In this document: one piece after another, positions 60,543 through 64,000 of the stretch
How the letters are laid out: each line of letters begins with the position of its first letter
Position numbering within the stretch: the first letter of the stretch is position 1
Source: an uncultured Clostridia bacterium
Lineage (GTDB): Bacteria; Bacillota; Clostridia; Saccharofermentanales; Saccharofermentanaceae
Reading direction: 5' to 3'
DNA: 64,000 nucleotides
Assembly (NCBI GenBank): GCA_947304405.1
Contig: CAMZBB010000001.1
Coordinates: forward strand, 1-64,000
Translations under genes and position numbers: made by a program
Notes under the pieces: model-generated
What the model saw: the letters and a program-made list of their open reading frames with translations, nothing else
Told to the model about the DNA's origin: nothing
Database searches by the model: none

Positions 60543-62290
60543 GTGATTGCCTCCCCGTTCAATGTCTCAAAAGCTCCGAACTTGCAGAGCTCGCTGCATA
60601 CCTTGCAGCCGAAGCACTGCGTTACGTCAACCTTTGCGTGTCCGTCCTTGAAGGAGATTGCAGGGCATCCGAGCTTCATGCAGGCCTTGCAGGACTTGCA
60701 CTTGTCGGGATTGACCTGGATAGGCTCGCCGCGCTTAACTTTCTTGAGGAGTGCGCAGGGTCTTCTGGAAATGATGACCGAAGGCTCTTCTGCCTCAAGT
60801 TCTTCCTTAACGGTCTGCTCAGATTCTGCGAGATTATAAGGATCGACTACTCTTACCCTGTTGATGCCCATTGCACGTACAAGAGCTTCGAGATCGATCT
60901 TGCCTGCCGGGTCGCCTCTGAGGTTAAATCCGGTCGTAGGATTCTGCTGATGGCCTGTCATGCCCGTAATGGAGTTGTCTAAGATGATGACCGTAGAATT
61001 GGTCTGGTTGTAAGCGATATTTGCAAGACCTGTCATGCCTGAATGCATGAAAGTGGAGTCGCCGATAACAGCAACGGTCTTCTTCTCGGCTTCAGCGCCC
61101 AAAGCTTTGTTAAAGCCATGCAGAGAGCTGATGGATGCACCCATGCACTCTGTCGTGTCGATCGCGCAGAGCGGAGGCGTAGCGCCAAGCGTGTAGCATC
61201 CGATGTCGCCCAGAACAGTGAGCTTGAGCTTGGAAAGAACATAGAACATGCCTCTGTGAGGGCATCCTGCGCACATGGCCGGAGGTCTTCCGGGAAGTCC
61301 TTCGATAGGCTTGCAAGAGGGCTTTTCGGGGAGTCCCAGTTTTGTTGCGATAAGTCCCTGAGAGAACTCGTCGATGAGAGGGAACGTATCTTTGCCGGTA
61401 ACTTCAAGGCCTAAAGTCTTGCAGTGCGTCTCGATGATCGGATCAAGCTCTTCAACTACTACGAGCTTATCTACCTTTGCTGCGAAGTCCTTGATCTTCT
61501 TAACGGGCAGCGGATTGATAAGACCGATCTTAAGCACGGGATACTTATCTCCGAAGACTTCCTTAACATACTGATATGAAGTGGAAGACGTGATGATACC
61601 CATCGATGTATCAGAACCTTCTTCAATGCGGTTGAGCTTTGAAGTCTCTGCAAATTCGATGAGCTTTAACGTCCTCTCCTCAACGATGGGATGACGTTTC
61701 TTGGCATTGGCGGGAACCATTACGTACTTGCCCGCATCCTTAACGTAAGGCTTTACGGGAATGTCAGTTCTCTCGCCGAGCTCAACAACAGACTGGGAAT
61801 GTGCAACTCTCGTGCACATCTTGATAAGAACGGGTGTATCGAACTGCTCGGAAATATCGTAAGCCTCGATAACGAAGTCCTTTGCTTCCTGTGAATCAGA
61901 GGGTTCCAGCATAGGCATCTTTGCAGCGATCGCGTAGTGCCTTGAATCCTGCTCATTCTGTGAAGAATGCATACCCGGATCGTCAGCCACGAGAATGACC
62001 ATACCCGCATTGACACCGGTATAACTCATCGTAAAGAGCGGATCCGCAGCCACATTGAGTCCGACGTGCTTCATTGCGCAGTAAGACCTCTTGCCTGCCC
62101 TTGATGCGCCGAAAGCCGTCTCCATGGCAACTTTCTCATTAGGCGCCCATTCGCAGTAGATCTCGTTGAACTTTGCGGCTTCTTCCGTCGTCTCTGTCGA
62201 CGGGGTTCCGGGATAAGAACTCGCGACGGCGACACCCGCCTCGTAAAGGCCTCTTGCGACAGCCTTATTACCCAGCATTAGTTCTTTCAT
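60536..62290 (-). CDS. iorA: Indolepyruvate:ferredoxin oxidoreductase, alpha subunit
   Basis: 584 residues from the ATG at 62290; AGGAG lies 9 bases before it, whereas the ATG at 62299 touches the site. N-terminal pyrimidine-binding domain (LLGNKAVARGLYEAGVAVASSYPGTP in part), a central transketolase-like region, the TPP-binding domain (GDIGCYTLGATPPL, GDSTFMHSGMTGLANIAYN), and a C-terminal pair of [4Fe-4S] motifs (CKSCKACMKLGCP, CFGCKVCSELC). It oxidises transaminated Trp, Phe and Tyr to aryl-acetyl-CoA in anaerobes. First gene of a five-gene operon. Confidence 0.96.
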   Translation of the reverse strand: MKELMLGNKAVARGLYEAGVAVASSYPGTPSTETTEEAAKFNEIYCEWAPNEKVAMETAFGASRAGKRSYCAMKHVGLNVAADPLFTMSYTGVNAGMVILVADDPGMHSSQNEQDSRHYAIAAKMPMLEPSDSQEAKDFVIEAYDISEQFDTPVLIKMCTRVAHSQSVVELGERTDIPVKPYVKDAGKYVMVPANAKKRHPIVEERTLKLIEFAETSKLNRIEEGSDTSMGIITSSTSYQYVKEVFGDKYPVLKIGLINPLPVKKIKDFAAKVDKLVVVEELDPIIETHCKTLGLEVTGKDTFPLIDEFSQGLIATKLGLPEKPSCKPIEGLPGRPPAMCAGCPHRGMFYVLSKLKLTVLGDIGCYTLGATPPLCAIDTTECMGASISSLHGFNKALGAEAEKKTVAVIGDSTFMHSGMTGLANIAYNQTNSTVIILDNSITGMTGHQQNPTTGFNLRGDPAGKIDLEALVRAMGINRVRVVDPYNLAESEQTVKEELEAEEPSVIISRRPCALLKKVKRGEPIQVNPDKCKSCKACMKLGCPAISFKDGHAKVDVTQCFGCKVCSELCKFGAFETLNGEAITW

Positions 62291-62372
62291 AGTGGACATC
62301 TCCTAAAAACAATAGTTCAATAATGATACTACAAAGCACAATATTATTAAATAATAAGAGGAAAACTTAAAA

Positions 62373-63428
62373 TCAACTTAAAAGACCCGGCAGTTCATTG
62401 AGGTTTTCAAGAACAATGATGTCGTCAGGATTCTTATAACTCTTGATCAGCTTGTCCAAAAGCTGCAAAAAGGTATCATCGACTGGGAAATCCAATGCCT
62501 TGAAGAGGAATATCAGACGCGGTTCCTGATCGAAAAACAGTTTCGGCGAGATCATTGCCGTGGAGGCTGTCCCGATCAAAGTATATCCGCTGTCTATGGT
62601 CTTCATGCAGACCTGTTCCCATAAGCACCCGGAATTATCGATTACCGCATTGCCTGCCGGTTTGACAGTCTCTCTGGGATGCGGCCTTCTCAATACATTC
62701 AAAGAGGACAACATCTCGAGGAGCTCGTCTTTTTTACGCTCCTGCTCTGCTCTGACCGACTCGTCACGCATCTCTACAGGATTCGTTAAGAGTATCGTCT
62801 TATGGTCGCTGTAGATCTCCGGAACAGTTCCGAAAACACGGCTCATAGCCGCATAGCGCTCTTCGGAAGCGCCTGACAGCGGCGGCAGCTGTACAAGAGG
62901 AACATTCCAGCCATCGATGAACATCGAAGCATTATTCAAATAAAGCTTTTTGGGATAAAAACGCTCCACGTTGATCCTGTAGAACTTAAACAGGAGCCTC
63001 TTTTTGCCTGTCAGATAGTTGGGACCGATCTTATACGTGTAACTGGCGATACCGTCATCGTAATAGTAGACTTCGGCATCCGGATTGGCCAGGACCATGG
63101 CCATCATAAAAGTCGTCAGATTACTCGTGAAGATCACGTTGTAAGACTGCTGCTTTAAGTCCGTATCACACAATCTCGATACGTATTTGGCAGGCGACGA
63201 GATGAAATTAAGCCTGTTAGCTGCAGATCCCGCGCGCGAATAATCGTAGATATACACATTATCGAAAATGCCTTCTTTGCTGACATTTCCGGCTACGGTC
63301 AAATACGTTTTGAACTTGCTGCCGACAAACAGATCGATCTTATAGTCAAGGAATTCTTCCCTGGCCGTCGCATAATTCATCATGGACATGACCTGATACG
63401 GCGTTTCACATAAAGCACAGATCCTCAT
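62373..63428 (-). CDS. Glycosyltransferase-52-like (sialyltransferase-type) protein
   Basis: 351 residues. The start RICALCETPYQVMSMMNYA, the middle ANPDAEVYYYDDGIASY, and the later RRPHPRETVK and IGTASTAMISPKLFFDQEPRLIFLF follow the pattern of GT52 family enzymes (sugar or sialic acid transferases of surface polysaccharides). The HP and S/T motifs are those used for CMP-sugar binding in such folds. The gene overlaps the flippase by 4 bases, supporting a surface-polysaccharide locus to the right. The donor and acceptor are unknown. Confidence 0.5.
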   Translation of the reverse strand: MRICALCETPYQVMSMMNYATAREEFLDYKIDLFVGSKFKTYLTVAGNVSKEGIFDNVYIYDYSRAGSAANRLNFISSPAKYVSRLCDTDLKQQSYNVIFTSNLTTFMMAMVLANPDAEVYYYDDGIASYTYKIGPNYLTGKKRLLFKFYRINVERFYPKKLYLNNASMFIDGWNVPLVQLPPLSGASEERYAAMSRVFGTVPEIYSDHKTILLTNPVEMRDESVRAEQERKKDELLEMLSSLNVLRRPHPRETVKPAGNAVIDNSGCLWEQVCMKTIDSGYTLIGTASTAMISPKLFFDQEPRLIFLFKALDFPVDDTFLQLLDKLIKSYKNPDDIIVLENLNELPGLLS

Positions 63429-64000
63429 TCTGACACCCCGCTTTCCGCCTTGTTCTCAGGCTTCTTGCCCTTATTGCGCAGCTTATCGATATAAGCTTTG
63501 ATAAATCTCCTGAAAACGATCAGCATCGAGATAAAGCCGGCTGCGGCAATGCCGTAACGAAGCAGGTTGTGCTGGTATGTATAGATCAGCGGAGCCGCGA
63601 TGGAACCTGTGATCAAGACAGCCGCAAACATAAAAAAGTCATTATAAAGCTTGACTTTGAGAACGAATCTCGTGATGAAGAAATGGATAAACAGCAGGCA
63701 GACATAACTGAAGCATGTTGTATATGCGGCTGCCACAAAGCCATACTGCGGTATGAAGATCGCGTTGAGTATGATGTTGACAGCTGCAGCGATGACAGTT
63801 CCGATCGAGACATATTTTGTCTTCTTGAGATGCAGCTCGATGTTAACGTAATGGGTATAGACATACTGGCACAGTATTCCCATAACGATGGGCGGAACAC
63901 AGTATACGCCGGACATATACTTTTCTCCGCCGAGGATCATGACCGCTTCCGGAGCAAACGCTATACATGCCAGCCCTACATAACATCCCAGCACGATGAC
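63425..64000 (-). CDS. Polysaccharide flippase C-terminal part (partial)
   Basis: The reading frame is open to the right edge, so only the last 190 or so residues are seen and the start lies outside. At least five transmembrane helices, with the MATE/Wzx-like stretch AAAVNIILNAIFIPQYGFVAAAYTT, typical of oligosaccharide flippases of the polysaccharide biosynthesis family. It moves lipid-linked repeat units across the membrane. The downstream GT52-like gene overlaps its end by 4 bases, so the two are co-translated parts of a surface glycan locus. Confidence 0.85.
   Translation of the reverse strand, partial: VIVLGCYVGLACIAFAPEAVMILGGEKYMSGVYCVPPIVMGILCQYVYTHYVNIELHLKKTKYVSIGTVIAAAVNIILNAIFIPQYGFVAAAYTTCFSYVCLLFIHFFITRFVLKVKLYNDFFMFAAVLITGSIAAPLIYTYQHNLLRYGIAAAGFISMLIVFRRFIKAYIDKLRNKGKKPENKAESGVSE

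Noticed and set aside
62342..62356. AT-only palindrome upstream of iorA
   Set aside because: Such symmetry is expected by chance in an AT-rich spacer; no second copy seen.

Overview
The window reads as chromosomal DNA from an anaerobic, Gram-positive-type Firmicute of class Clostridia. Supporting signs are strong GGAGG-type ribosome sites, several TTG starts, a T-box leader, the ireB-ruvX-DUF1292 gene block, a DUF4364 protein, clostridial hydrophobic (ChW) repeats, a separate MetH reactivation protein and an indolepyruvate:ferredoxin oxidoreductase operon. The genus cannot be fixed from sequence alone. No rRNA, tRNA, CRISPR array, prophage, integrase or insertion sequence was seen.

Layout. 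1-3.3 kb: two tandem paralogous zinc-ribbon proteins (one cut by the left edge), NnrE and a YitT-family protein. 3.3-7.6 kb: pgi, a secreted ChW-repeat protein with a Cys/His peptidase-like domain, and a DUF4364 regulator. 7.6-19.2 kb: a minus-strand housekeeping run (secG, rnr, a small CDGC protein, T-box-aspS, mtaB, ireB, ruvX, two DUF1292-type proteins, a CPBP protease and a 1031-residue envelope protein). 19.2-26 kb: Ca2+-type P-ATPase, Na/phosphate cotransporter-PhoU protein and a double-zinc-ribbon membrane protein. 26-30.4 kb: a 1240-residue repeat-built surface protein behind an attenuator-like leader and a stretch full of inverted repeats. 30.4-35.2 kb: a coiled-coil lipoprotein and MMPL exporter, divergent from a TetR regulator with three shared operators. 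35-38.5 kb: DUF2142 protein, a PTS-IIC-like permease and a small membrane protein. 38.5-45.6 kb: a metallochelate/cobalamin-type ABC importer divergent from metF-reactivation protein-metH. 45.6-50.2 kb: PAP2 phosphatase, CopA with a fused CopZ-like domain, and MscS. 50-56 kb: two membrane proteins, an acyl-CoA ligase, an Na+:solute symporter and a 2'-5' RNA-ligase-like protein. 56.6-57.7 kb: a pair of membrane zinc-ribbon proteins. 57.8-62.3 kb: iorA-iorB-thioesterase-paaK-ACT operon. 62.4-64 kb: cell-surface polysaccharide genes running off the right edge.

How genes work together. The B12-type importer and the metF/metH operon together suit cobalamin-dependent methionine synthesis. IorAB, PaaK and the hotdog thioesterase suit fermentation of aromatic amino acids by way of aryl-pyruvates and arylacetyl-CoA. 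The TetR/MMPL/lipoprotein unit looks like an autoregulated envelope export system. The aspS leader appears to carry an asparagine (AAC) specifier, and AspRS has a His where discriminating enzymes usually have Leu. Together these suggest a non-discriminating AspRS that also feeds tRNA-Asn charging.

The least explained items are the T-box specificity, the in-frame internal CopZ start, the structured leader of the surface protein, the inverted-repeat cluster at 30.0-30.4 kb, the degenerate GH51-like envelope protein and the repeated use of zinc-ribbon membrane proteins.
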